Positions 57,122-64,000 of a stretch of 64,000 nt of DNA are shown in pieces (positions within the stretch are counted from its first letter, which is position 1; each line of letters starts with the position of its first letter). The translations under genes were made by a program, and so were the position numbers. The stretch is taken from positions 95,261 to 159,260 of the forward strand of contig NZ_JAKGAO010000005.1 of NCBI RefSeq assembly GCF_021532315.1, written 5' to 3'. The DNA is from Paenibacillus tarimensis (GTDB lineage Bacteria > Bacillota > Bacilli > Paenibacillales > Paenibacillaceae). The notes under the pieces are model-generated. The model was given only the letters and a program-made list of their open reading frames with translations, did no database searches and had not been told where the DNA came from.

Positions 57122-58039
57122 ATGTCATTCGACCAGCATCAGAAGGACGGGTTAACCATTGGCGGCAGAACGGTCAGCTCGAGGCTCTTCCTCGGTACGG
57201 GACGATTCCCGAGCCCTGCTGTCATGCAGCAGGCACTGGAGCAGTGCGGAGCCGATGTCATTACATTTGCCGTGCGCCGCGTGAATCTGGACTGGGTTCA
57301 GGACGATGCGATTCTGCAGCATCTGGAGGACCGGGGCCTGACTTACCTGCCGAATACATCCGGAGCCACGAATGCGGCGGAAGCGGTAAGGATCGCCAAT
57401 CTGGCCAGGGCAGCCGGGCTTGGCAGCTGGATTAAGGTAGAGATCAGCGCCAATCCGCGGACGCTGCTGCCCGACCCGATCGAAACACTGAAGGCGACAG
57501 AGCTGCTAACGCTGGCAGGATTCACAGTTCTGCCTTACACCTCTGATGACCCTGTGCTGTGCAAGCGGCTGGAGGAAGTCGGAGCTGCCGCTGTTATGCC
57601 GGGCGGTTCGCCGATTGGAACAGGGCTTGGCATCCTGAATCCTTATAATATTGGTTTAATTGTTGAGGAAGCGAACGTGCCGATCATAGTGGATGCGGGG
57701 CTTGGCAGCGCAGTGGATGCCGCGCAGGCGGCAGAGCTTGGGGCGGACGGCATCCTGGTCAACACGCCGATCGCGAAGGCGAAGGACCCGGTTGCCATGG
57801 CCAAGGCGATGGCAATGGCCTTCGAAGCGGGCAGACTGTCCCGTGCTGCCGGCCGGATTCCGAGGAAACGCTATGCATCCGCAAGCAGTACGCCGGAAGG
57901 TGTATCGGAAGCATACTGGGCAGGAGGAGACCCGGGGAGCGGGAGCGTCTCTCAGGAGCGGAGCGCTGCAGGTCGAGCGGACACGGGTCTTCAAGCGGGC
58001 AGGGGTGCAGATCTCCCGGTGAAGGTGAAGGGCGGTTAA
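57122..58039 (+). CDS. thiG: Thiazole synthase with C-terminal extension
   Basis: 305 residues against the usual about 255. The barrel keeps LTIGGRTVSSRLFLGTGRF, IKVEISANPRTLLPDP, AAVMPGGSPIGTGLGI, NVPIIVDAGLGSAVDAAQAA and DGILVNTPIAKAKDP. The typical end AGRIPRKRYASASSTPEG is followed by about 43 Gly/Ser/Arg-rich residues, perhaps from loss of an original stop. It makes the thiazole ring from DXP, dehydroglycine and ThiS-thiocarboxylate. Confidence 0.95.
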   Translation: MSFDQHQKDGLTIGGRTVSSRLFLGTGRFPSPAVMQQALEQCGADVITFAVRRVNLDWVQDDAILQHLEDRGLTYLPNTSGATNAAEAVRIANLARAAGLGSWIKVEISANPRTLLPDPIETLKATELLTLAGFTVLPYTSDDPVLCKRLEEVGAAAVMPGGSPIGTGLGILNPYNIGLIVEEANVPIIVDAGLGSAVDAAQAAELGADGILVNTPIAKAKDPVAMAKAMAMAFEAGRLSRAAGRIPRKRYASASSTPEGVSEAYWAGGDPGSGSVSQERSAAGRADTGLQAGRGADLPVKVKGG

Positions 58040-58043
58040 CGGT

Positions 58044-59183
58044 ATGGCAGAGCACATTCTGATTCTTGGCGGAGGGATTATCGGATTGTCCTGCGCCTTC
58101 ACGGCAGCTGAACGCGGCTTCCGCATTACCGTGATTGAGCCGAATATGCCCGGCGGCCAGGCCTCCGGAGCGGCGGCAGGCATGCTGGCGCCGTTCTCGG
58201 AGAATACGGAGCAGCCGGATGATTTTTTTCACTTGTGCAGGGAAAGCCTGAAGCTCTACCCAAGCTGGATTGCCCGCATCGAAGATGCTTCCGGTGAGAA
58301 GATCGAGTGGCATGAGACGGGGAGTCTTAACGTGGTGTATCACGAAGCGGATATTAACCCGCTGTACAGCCGTATTCTGTGGCAGAACCGCTACGGGGCC
58401 GATGCCCGGCTGGTTATGCCGGAAGAGCTGCGTGAGATGGAGCCTGCGCTGACTCATGATGTGAAGGCTGCCGTATACTATCCGAATGAAAGCCATGTGT
58501 ATGCCCCGGGGCTTGTGACTGCACTGGAGAAGGCATGCATGGCGCGGGGCGTAACCATCATCAGCCAGACCGGGGACATCGAAGAGGTGCGTCTGTCCGG
58601 TTCGGATATAGCTGTTGCTACAGCGAATGCGGGAGACCTGTCGGCCGACCGGCTGGTCGTCTGTGCTGGGGCATGGTCAGGCTTGTATGAACGCTGGTTC
58701 GGCATCACGGTTCCCGTTCATCCGATCCGCGGGCAGATATGTGCTTATGAGGTTCCCTTCGGCGAGGTCCGCCACATGATCTTCTCTCCGCAGGCATACT
58801 GGACGTCCAAGGCTAACGGAACGCTGGTTTGCGGAGCATCGGAGGATGTTGCCGGATTTGACACCTCTGTAACCGACAAGGGGATCGGCCGGCTTGTCCG
58901 CTATGGGCCGAAGACACTGCCGATGCTGGAACAGCTGCCTGTGGTGCACCGCTGGGCGGGCCTGCGTCCCGCTACACGCGATGGCCGGCCGCTGCTAGGC
59001 TTTGTCAGCGGAATGCCGCAGGTGATCATGGCAGCAGGCCACTACCGCAATGGCATTCTGCTTAGTCCAGTTACAGCGGAAGCGGTCGTCAGCCTGCTGG
59101 AAGGCAGGCCGGCACCTGTACCGCTGGCAGCATTCTCGCCGGACAGGTTCACAGCGGTTGCAGGAGGGGGAAGATTTAGATGA
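58044..59183 (+). CDS. thiO: Glycine oxidase ThiO
   Basis: 379 residues, DAO family: FAD loop ILGGGIIGLSCAFTAAERGF, GQASGAAAGMLAPFSE, VVCAGAWSG, PIRGQICAYE, HRWAGLRPATRDGRPLLG and GHYRNGILLSP. It supplies the dehydroglycine used by ThiG. It begins 4 bases after thiG and overlaps thiD by 4 (ATGA). Confidence 0.95.
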   Translation: MAEHILILGGGIIGLSCAFTAAERGFRITVIEPNMPGGQASGAAAGMLAPFSENTEQPDDFFHLCRESLKLYPSWIARIEDASGEKIEWHETGSLNVVYHEADINPLYSRILWQNRYGADARLVMPEELREMEPALTHDVKAAVYYPNESHVYAPGLVTALEKACMARGVTIISQTGDIEEVRLSGSDIAVATANAGDLSADRLVVCAGAWSGLYERWFGITVPVHPIRGQICAYEVPFGEVRHMIFSPQAYWTSKANGTLVCGASEDVAGFDTSVTDKGIGRLVRYGPKTLPMLEQLPVVHRWAGLRPATRDGRPLLGFVSGMPQVIMAAGHYRNGILLSPVTAEAVVSLLEGRPAPVPLAAFSPDRFTAVAGGGRFR

Positions 59184-60031
59184 TGAAGAGGCAGAGTCAG
59201 CGCGGGTATCCGCTGGCATTAACGGTTGCCGGCTCTGATTCAGGCGGCGGCGCAGGAATTCAGGCGGACCTGAAGACCATGCAGGAGCTCGGAGTGTTCG
59301 GGACGAGTGCTCTAACAGCTGTTACTGCCCAGAACAGTATGGGTGTGCACGGTGTGTTCCCGCTGGCCGTGGAAGCAGTAGCCGCGCAGATGGATTCGGT
59401 ATTGGCGGATATGGGTGCGGATGCGGTTAAGACAGGCATGCTCTTTGCGCCCGATATTATCCGTGTGGTATCCGAGAAGCTAGGGCAGTACGGAAGTAAA
59501 CCGGTCACCGTCGATCCGGTTATGATTGCCAAGGGCGGGGCTCCGCTGCTTCAGGAGGAGGCGGTGGAGACGATGAAGGTCTATCTGTTCCCGCTGGCCG
59601 AGGTTGTGACGCCGAACATACCGGAAGCCTGCGCTTTGCTCGGACTGCAGGAGGAAGATATCCGGAGCGAGGCGGATATGGTGGAGGCCGGACGGGCGCT
59701 TCTTCGTTACGGCTCCAGAGCCGTATTGATTAAAGGCGGCCATCTGCCGGCAGGGGCTGCTGCAGGGGAATGCGTCGATGTGCTGGTTACGGGCGGAGAG
59801 GAGCCTCTCATGTTCCGCACGCCCAGACTGCCTACCAAGCATACGCATGGTACCGGATGCACGCTGTCCTCAGCTATAGCGGCCATGCGGGCGCGAGGTG
59901 AAAGTCTGCCTGATGCGGTTAGAGGAGCCAAGCATTTTGTCACCGCTGCTATAGCAGCGGCTGTGCCAACTGGGCAGGGAATCGGTTCCTTGTGGCATGC
60001 GGCCCACAGGGAGGTTCCCGCAGGACGTTAG
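59180..60031 (+). CDS. thiD: Hydroxymethylpyrimidine/phosphomethylpyrimidine kinase
   Basis: 283 residues, ribokinase-like: TVAGSDSGGGAGIQADLKTM, TAVTAQNSMGV, VDPVMIAKGGAPLL, TPNIPEACALLG, LIKGGHL, and the catalytic HTHGTGCTLSSAIAAMRARG. It phosphorylates HMP and HMP-P for ThiE. Last gene of the thi operon. Confidence 0.95.
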   Translation: MMKRQSQRGYPLALTVAGSDSGGGAGIQADLKTMQELGVFGTSALTAVTAQNSMGVHGVFPLAVEAVAAQMDSVLADMGADAVKTGMLFAPDIIRVVSEKLGQYGSKPVTVDPVMIAKGGAPLLQEEAVETMKVYLFPLAEVVTPNIPEACALLGLQEEDIRSEADMVEAGRALLRYGSRAVLIKGGHLPAGAAAGECVDVLVTGGEEPLMFRTPRLPTKHTHGTGCTLSSAIAAMRARGESLPDAVRGAKHFVTAAIAAAVPTGQGIGSLWHAAHREVPAGR

Positions 60032-60114
60032 TGTGCCGGTGCTCCCATCTGGGGTTAAACTCGGAACGCTGCGATGCCGTCGAAAGACCCTAGAAAATTA
60101 TCATTGAGAGTGAA

Positions 60115-60150
60115 GGAGACCACCCAATTGCGGGGAGGTCTCCTTTTTTT
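60115..60150 (+). terminator. Terminator of the thiamine operon
   Basis: GGAGACCACCC pairs with GGGGAGGTCTCC (one mismatch) around AATTGC, followed by seven T residues. Confidence 0.88.
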
Positions 60151-60245
60151 GCTAACTGGTGATAAGTATTTTTATATGTCCCAATTGTCGCAATCAGCTT
60201 ATAATGGTAGGTGTACGTTATTCTACAGCTCGAGGAGACGAAGTC

Positions 60246-60674
60246 TTGATAGCTACAACATTAAAGTCAGTAAGAGCCTTGTACAAGCCCCAGAATCGGA
60301 AAATTAACTTTCTGCTGCTGAATGGTTTGGCGGTGCTGGTCTCACTCGTTCTCTGGATTAGAGAATACATATTTAACGGTTTCGATATTGCCTTCCCGAT
60401 TGTGCCTTATATATTCTTAAGTTTATTTTGTGCGGTTGTTTCGCTTTGCGGCATTAATGGATATTATGCATGCTATTACTATGGTTTCTTTTGTTTCATC
60501 ATGTACACCTATTATCTGTGGGAAACAATCGATACAAGAATGATGGGCATGGATACTTTTATTTTGACCTTATTGTTGTACCCGTTTACACTCCCGCCTT
60601 TCCCGGCTTTAACTCCGCTCATCACATTCGCAATTGACGTAATATGGAGGGGTAGAAGGAAACATAGGACTTAA
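60246..60674 (+). CDS. Small multi-span membrane protein, unknown
   Basis: A TTG at 60246 follows CGAGGAG at good spacing; a -10-like TATAAT lies at 60200-60205. 142 residues; after a basic N-terminus (VRALYKPQNRKIN) there are four hydrophobic segments rich in Tyr/Phe (FLLLNGLAVLVSLVLWI; IVPYIFLSLFCAVVSLCGI; YYACYYYGFFCFIMYTYYLW; FILTLLLYPFTLPPF) and a basic end (RGRRKHRT). Family not recognised. AT-richer than the flanks. Confidence 0.6.
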   Translation: MIATTLKSVRALYKPQNRKINFLLLNGLAVLVSLVLWIREYIFNGFDIAFPIVPYIFLSLFCAVVSLCGINGYYACYYYGFFCFIMYTYYLWETIDTRMMGMDTFILTLLLYPFTLPPFPALTPLITFAIDVIWRGRRKHRT

Positions 60675-60790
60675 AGCGGGTCTTTCGCCAGATTAATTTC
60701 CTCTTGATATAAACTCCAATTAATCAGCCTCTGGACAGAGCCTGCCAGTTCAATCTGCCCTTTTCCGCCTCTAGACGCTTATCCCCAGTG

Positions 60791-60817
60791 ACCTGCCTAT
60801 AGACTCATGCATAAGAT
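60791..60817 (+). promoter_or_regulatory. Candidate SigK-type promoter of the giant repeat ORF
   Basis: AC (60791-60792), 17 bases, CATAAGAT (60810-60817) fits the SigK pattern AC-N16/17-CATANNNT. It lies about 30 bases before the ribosome site. Short consensus, so weak alone. Confidence 0.35.
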
Positions 60818-60850
60818 GCCCTATATTACCAAGTACGAAGGAGAGGGCAC

Positions 60851-63800
60851 ATGGCTAAGAACAGGAAGGGAAGGCCGGTAAAAGGAACCCGAAAGCGCAG
60901 GCCGCTTTATTATGTGGATAATCCCAGAACCTCGGAGCTGAGCATGCTGGACGAATGGAATGCGAGCACGGAGGCGAAATTGTCTGCGGGCAGCAGCAGC
61001 GGGCCCAAACCGAAGGATACGGCTAAGGTACATGCTGCGGGAAGCCGAATATTTGCACCAGAGCCGGTACTCGAACCCATCGATTATTCACCTTCTTATT
61101 GGGATGAGCTGAACGAACTGGATGATTTGGGCGATCTGGACGATCTGGAGAGGCTGAGCGAACCCGAAGAATCGGGGGAAGCAGAAGAATTCGGGGAACC
61201 TGGCGAACTAGATAAACAGGAGAACGCCATGCAGGATGCCATGCAGCATGAGCAGGAGCGTTCATACAGGCTGGGCAGGCTTGAGGAGAAGAAGCTTCCC
61301 GACAAACCGGCTCCGATAATCTATACGGATGACTTGGCGGATGAATCCGTGACCGGAGCGAAGATTTCGCGCGGGGCAATTGATTCGGAGCGTCTGAAGC
61401 CGGGCAGTATTACAGCCAATTCACTCGCAGATTATGCTGTGGAGAGCATCAAGCTGGCGGACCGCTCGGTTACGAGCACGAAGCTGGCTCATGAGTCGGT
61501 AGAGGAAGCACATTTGACAGCCAACTCCATTACCGGAAGGAAAATCGCCGACCGCTCCATTACAGGTGACAAACTCGCAGAAGGCAGCATTACATCGGAG
61601 AAGCTGGCGGACCGGACGATAAGCTCCGACAAAATCGCTGAGCGCTCAATTGGTCCGAGGCATCTCCAGGAAGCGTTTGTCACAACAGAGCTGCTGGCAG
61701 ACCGTTCGGTTACAGGTGACAAGATTATCAGCGGGGCGGTGGCAAGCGAGCATTTGGCCAACGAAGCCATAGATACGTCTAAGCTTGCTGACAATGCGGT
61801 TACAACGTCTAAACTGCGTAACGACAGCATCACCGGGAGCAAAATTAAGGATGGCGCTATTACAAGCAGTCATCTGCAGGAAGGCTTGCTGCTGGCACAG
61901 CATGTAGCACTAGGTGCAATTGAGGGAAAGCATCTGGCCCCGGAGTCGGTATCCGCAGATCACCTGGCGGCTTCATCTGTAGGCAGCCGGGCACTGCAGA
62001 ACGGCAGCGTCGGAGCCGAACAGATGGCAGCCGGGGCAGTTGGTGAACAGCAGCTGTCAGTTGAAGCGGTTAGGGCAAGGCATATTAAAGCAGGCGAAAT
62101 CTCTGTCGGTCATTTGGCTGACGGGAGCATTACTTCGGCAAAGCTTGCAGAGCAATCCATTACGACGATAAAGCTGGGGAACCATGCTGTAACGACTACC
62201 AAGCTTGCGGATCAAAGCATCATTGCCAGTAAAATTGCGGCCGATGCCGTGACAGGGAGTCATCTGGTGAAAGGAACCATTACATCCGATAAATTGGCCG
62301 ACAGCTCTATTAATGAGCAGCATCTGAGCCAATCTGCAGTTCGAGCAAAGCATATACTACCGGGATCCATTCAGAAGCAGCATATAGAAGACGGGGCGGT
62401 AACAAGCGTTCATCTGGCGGCCGGCACTGTAGGCGACAAGCATATTCAGGCGGGAGCTGTGAAGAATACACATCTGGCAGACGGATCAGTGGACCAGAGC
62501 AAGCTCGCTGAGAACAGTGTAAACGGCTACGCGATAGGTAACAGTATCGTACAGAGCAGACATCTGGCTGAAGGGTCCGTTACATTTGATAAGCTGGCGA
62601 AAGGTGCGGTTAGAGCCGTACATCTGGCTCCCGGCGCTGTTAACTCAGCTTCTATCCGGGATGGCTCGGTCCAAGCGGATCATCTGGGCAAAGGTGCAGT
62701 CGCACCGGTTCATCTGTCAGCTGCGGCTGTTAGCGAAGGCGCAATTCAGGATGGTGCGGTATCGGCGGATAAGCTGCAGAACGGTATCATCAGCAGCCAG
62801 CATCTAACAGCAGGTGCCGTGCTTTCCCAGCATATTGGTGATTATGAGGTAAATTCGTTGAAGCTTTCACCTGAAAGCGTGTCGACGGATAAATTGACGG
62901 AGCTTGCGGTAACGAGGTCGAAGCTGGCCGACGGCGCTGTAACGTCCGGAAAGCTGGCGGATGAGGCGGTAACCGGCGGCAAAATTGCAGCAGGAGCAGT
63001 GGAGACAACTGCGCTGGCGGACGGAGCGGTAACGGCGGAGAAGCTGGCAGCTGGCGCAGTAGGTGCCGAGCACATACTGGCAGGTTCGGTGGACGGAAGC
63101 CGGTTGGCGGCAGGAGCCATTGAAGCGGAGCATATCGCCAGTCAGGCAGTAGGCAGCGGACAGCTAGCGGACGGTGCGATTGCAACGAAGAAGCTGGCGG
63201 ACGCGTCGGTCACGTCCTGGAAATTGGCGGATGGAGCGGTAACCGGCAGGAAAATCACGGCAGGAGCCATAGAGACAGCTGCGCTGGCAGATGGAGCGGT
63301 AACGGCGGAGAAGCTGGCAGCTGGCGTTATAGGCGCCGGGCATCTGCAGGCGGGCATAGTGGACGGAAGTCGATTGGCGTTAGGAGCTGTTGCAGCAGAG
63401 CATATCGCTGCCCAGTCGGTAGGCAGCAGTCAGCTGGTGGATGACGCAGTCACTACAGAGAAGTTGGCCGACGGCGCTGTAACGTCCGGAAAGCTGGCGG
63501 ATGAGGCGGTAACCGGCGGCAAAATTGCAGCAGGAGCAGTGGAGACAACTGCGCTGGCGGACGGAGCGGTAACGGCGGAGAAGCTGGCAGCTGGCGCAGT
63601 AGGTGCCGAGCACATACTGGCAGGTTCGGTGGACGGAAGCCGGTTGGCGGCAGGAGCCATTGAAGCGGAGCATATCGCCAGTCAGGCAGTAGGCAGCGGT
63701 CAGTTAGGGGATGAAGCAGTTACAGCGAAGAAGCTGGCCGACGGAGCTGTAACGTCCGGGAAGCTGGCAGATGAGGCGGTAACCGGCGGCAAAATCGCAG

Positions 63801-64000
63801 CAGGAGCGGTGGAGACAGCTGCGCTGGCAGACGGAGCGGTAACAGCGGAGAAGCTGGCGGCTGGCGCAGTAGGTGCCGAGCACTTAATGGCAGGCTCGGT
63901 GGACGGAAGCCGGTTAGCGGCAGGAGTTGTTGCAGCGGAGCATATCGCCAGTCAGGCGGTAGGCAGCAGTCAGCTGGTGGATGACGCAGTCACTACAGAG
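60851..64000 (+). CDS. Giant decapeptide-repeat protein, 3'-truncated by window edge
   Basis: ATG 60851 follows AAGGAGAGGGCAC. The frame has no stop to base 64000: exactly 1050 codons are visible and the end lies outside. Residues 1-25 are strongly basic (AKNRKGRPVKGTRKRRPLYY), and about 80-120 is acidic (ELNELDDLGDLDDLERL). No signal peptide is seen. From residue 161 on, 89 consecutive 10-residue units follow the pattern (K/H)-(L/I)-A-x-G-(A/S)-(V/I)-x-x-x, for example KLADGAVTSG and KIAAGAVETT, with no indel. Such repeats resemble those in phage fibres and bacterial surface filaments. A spore-surface fibre is possible given the coat genes and the candidate SigK promoter (inference). Confidence 0.85.
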   Translation, partial: MAKNRKGRPVKGTRKRRPLYYVDNPRTSELSMLDEWNASTEAKLSAGSSSGPKPKDTAKVHAAGSRIFAPEPVLEPIDYSPSYWDELNELDDLGDLDDLERLSEPEESGEAEEFGEPGELDKQENAMQDAMQHEQERSYRLGRLEEKKLPDKPAPIIYTDDLADESVTGAKISRGAIDSERLKPGSITANSLADYAVESIKLADRSVTSTKLAHESVEEAHLTANSITGRKIADRSITGDKLAEGSITSEKLADRTISSDKIAERSIGPRHLQEAFVTTELLADRSVTGDKIISGAVASEHLANEAIDTSKLADNAVTTSKLRNDSITGSKIKDGAITSSHLQEGLLLAQHVALGAIEGKHLAPESVSADHLAASSVGSRALQNGSVGAEQMAAGAVGEQQLSVEAVRARHIKAGEISVGHLADGSITSAKLAEQSITTIKLGNHAVTTTKLADQSIIASKIAADAVTGSHLVKGTITSDKLADSSINEQHLSQSAVRAKHILPGSIQKQHIEDGAVTSVHLAAGTVGDKHIQAGAVKNTHLADGSVDQSKLAENSVNGYAIGNSIVQSRHLAEGSVTFDKLAKGAVRAVHLAPGAVNSASIRDGSVQADHLGKGAVAPVHLSAAAVSEGAIQDGAVSADKLQNGIISSQHLTAGAVLSQHIGDYEVNSLKLSPESVSTDKLTELAVTRSKLADGAVTSGKLADEAVTGGKIAAGAVETTALADGAVTAEKLAAGAVGAEHILAGSVDGSRLAAGAIEAEHIASQAVGSGQLADGAIATKKLADASVTSWKLADGAVTGRKITAGAIETAALADGAVTAEKLAAGVIGAGHLQAGIVDGSRLALGAVAAEHIAAQSVGSSQLVDDAVTTEKLADGAVTSGKLADEAVTGGKIAAGAVETTALADGAVTAEKLAAGAVGAEHILAGSVDGSRLAAGAIEAEHIASQAVGSGQLGDEAVTAKKLADGAVTSGKLADEAVTGGKIAAGAVETAALADGAVTAEKLAAGAVGAEHLMAGSVDGSRLAAGVVAAEHIASQAVGSSQLVDDAVTTE
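61331..64000 (+). repeat. 89 tandem 30-bp (10-codon) repeats with 270/540-bp higher-order units
   Basis: Degenerate 30-bp units run in register to the window edge. The distal part is built of larger near-identical blocks: 62926-63159 is identical to 63466-63699 (offset 540), 63361-63460 resembles 63901-64000 (offset 540), and 63466-63480 recurs nearly unchanged at 63736-63750 (offset 270). The 5' units are diverged and the 3' units homogeneous, as expected if the array grows at its 3' part. Confidence 0.9.

Noticed and set aside
60074..60307. 77-residue frame across the thi terminator
   Set aside because: It runs through the terminator hairpin and has no ribosome site.
62790..63673. Several minus-strand frames through the repeat region (Ser/Ala/Pro-rich and Cys/Arg-rich) that look like repetitive proteins
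   Set aside because: They are antisense shadows of the plus-strand decapeptide array; they lack ribosome sites and break at different places, while the plus frame is continuous.
61331..64000. CRISPR-like array
   Set aside because: The 30-base periodicity is continuous, degenerate and in frame with a coding sequence; there are no unique spacers between conserved repeats.

Overview
The window looks like chromosome of a spore-forming Firmicute of the Paenibacillaceae (Paenibacillus or a close relative). The reasons are the moderately high G+C, strong AGGAGG-type ribosome binding sites, frequent GTG/TTG starts, spore-coat genes (CotH, CotF), a Spo0E-type phosphatase, the pheST/zapA/mutS2 gene order, and a T-box and TPP riboswitch of Firmicute type. 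Most of the window is ordinary core genome. Two AT-richer stretches (about 43.6-46.9 kb and 49.2-51.5 kb) look acquired. No rRNA, tRNA, CRISPR array or intact insertion sequence was seen.

Layout. 0-2 kb: the end of a gamma-glutamylcyclotransferase-like gene and a MetE gene that has lost its catalytic half. 2-6.3 kb: a copper locus with a CopC-CopD fusion, a two-component system and YcnI. 6.3-10.2 kb: T-box-controlled pheST. 10.4-17.5 kb: an unusually long ZapA-coiled-coil protein, a CuA-type lipoprotein and a small membrane protein on the other strand, mutS2, a DUF350 protein, and a small membrane ORF overlapping a zinc-ribbon gene. 17.6-25.7 kb: an MFS transporter, cysK, a spore-coat cluster (cotH, two unknowns, CotF-type genes), an alaR-alaT-like pair and a Spo0E-like gene. 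25.8-31.3 kb: cobalamin adenosyltransferase, RluD-type pseudouridine synthase, a Spx/ArsC-fold protein, a MetF-like protein, a chemoreceptor and a 5'-3' exonuclease. 31.4-33 kb: a probable Zur-controlled zinc-sparing operon (COG0523 GTPase and a cysteine-poor L33). 33-43.5 kb: an HRDC protein, CheX, an SDR, a DEAD-box helicase, EcsAB, an M29 peptidase, a second probable Zur-controlled pair on the minus strand, and an aminotransferase. 43.6-46.9 kb: a TetR-ABC exporter module with a DUF4097 gene. 47-52.9 kb: an AraC regulator, phosphatidylserine decarboxylase, an MFS transporter, an Lrp regulator and a GT4 glycosyltransferase. 52.9-60 kb: a TPP-riboswitch thiamine operon thiC-thiF-thiES-thiG-thiO-thiD. 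60.2-64 kb: a small membrane protein, then a giant ORF that runs off the window.

The most notable items are: (1) an ORF from 60851 to the window edge that has no stop codon here and encodes 89 uninterrupted 10-residue repeats after a 160-residue charged head; (2) two promoters 10.6 kb apart with the same design, TTGAC(A/G)-17-TACTAT followed two or fewer bases later by a GTAATAATTAC palindrome, which implies one zinc-responsive regulon; (3) a ThiE-ThiS fusion in the thiamine operon; (4) a ZapA domain carrying roughly 700 residues of coiled coil with 50-53-residue near-identical repeats; (5) a MetE reduced to its N-terminal domain plus a short scar from the C-terminal domain. All functional calls come from reading motifs by eye; no database search was run.
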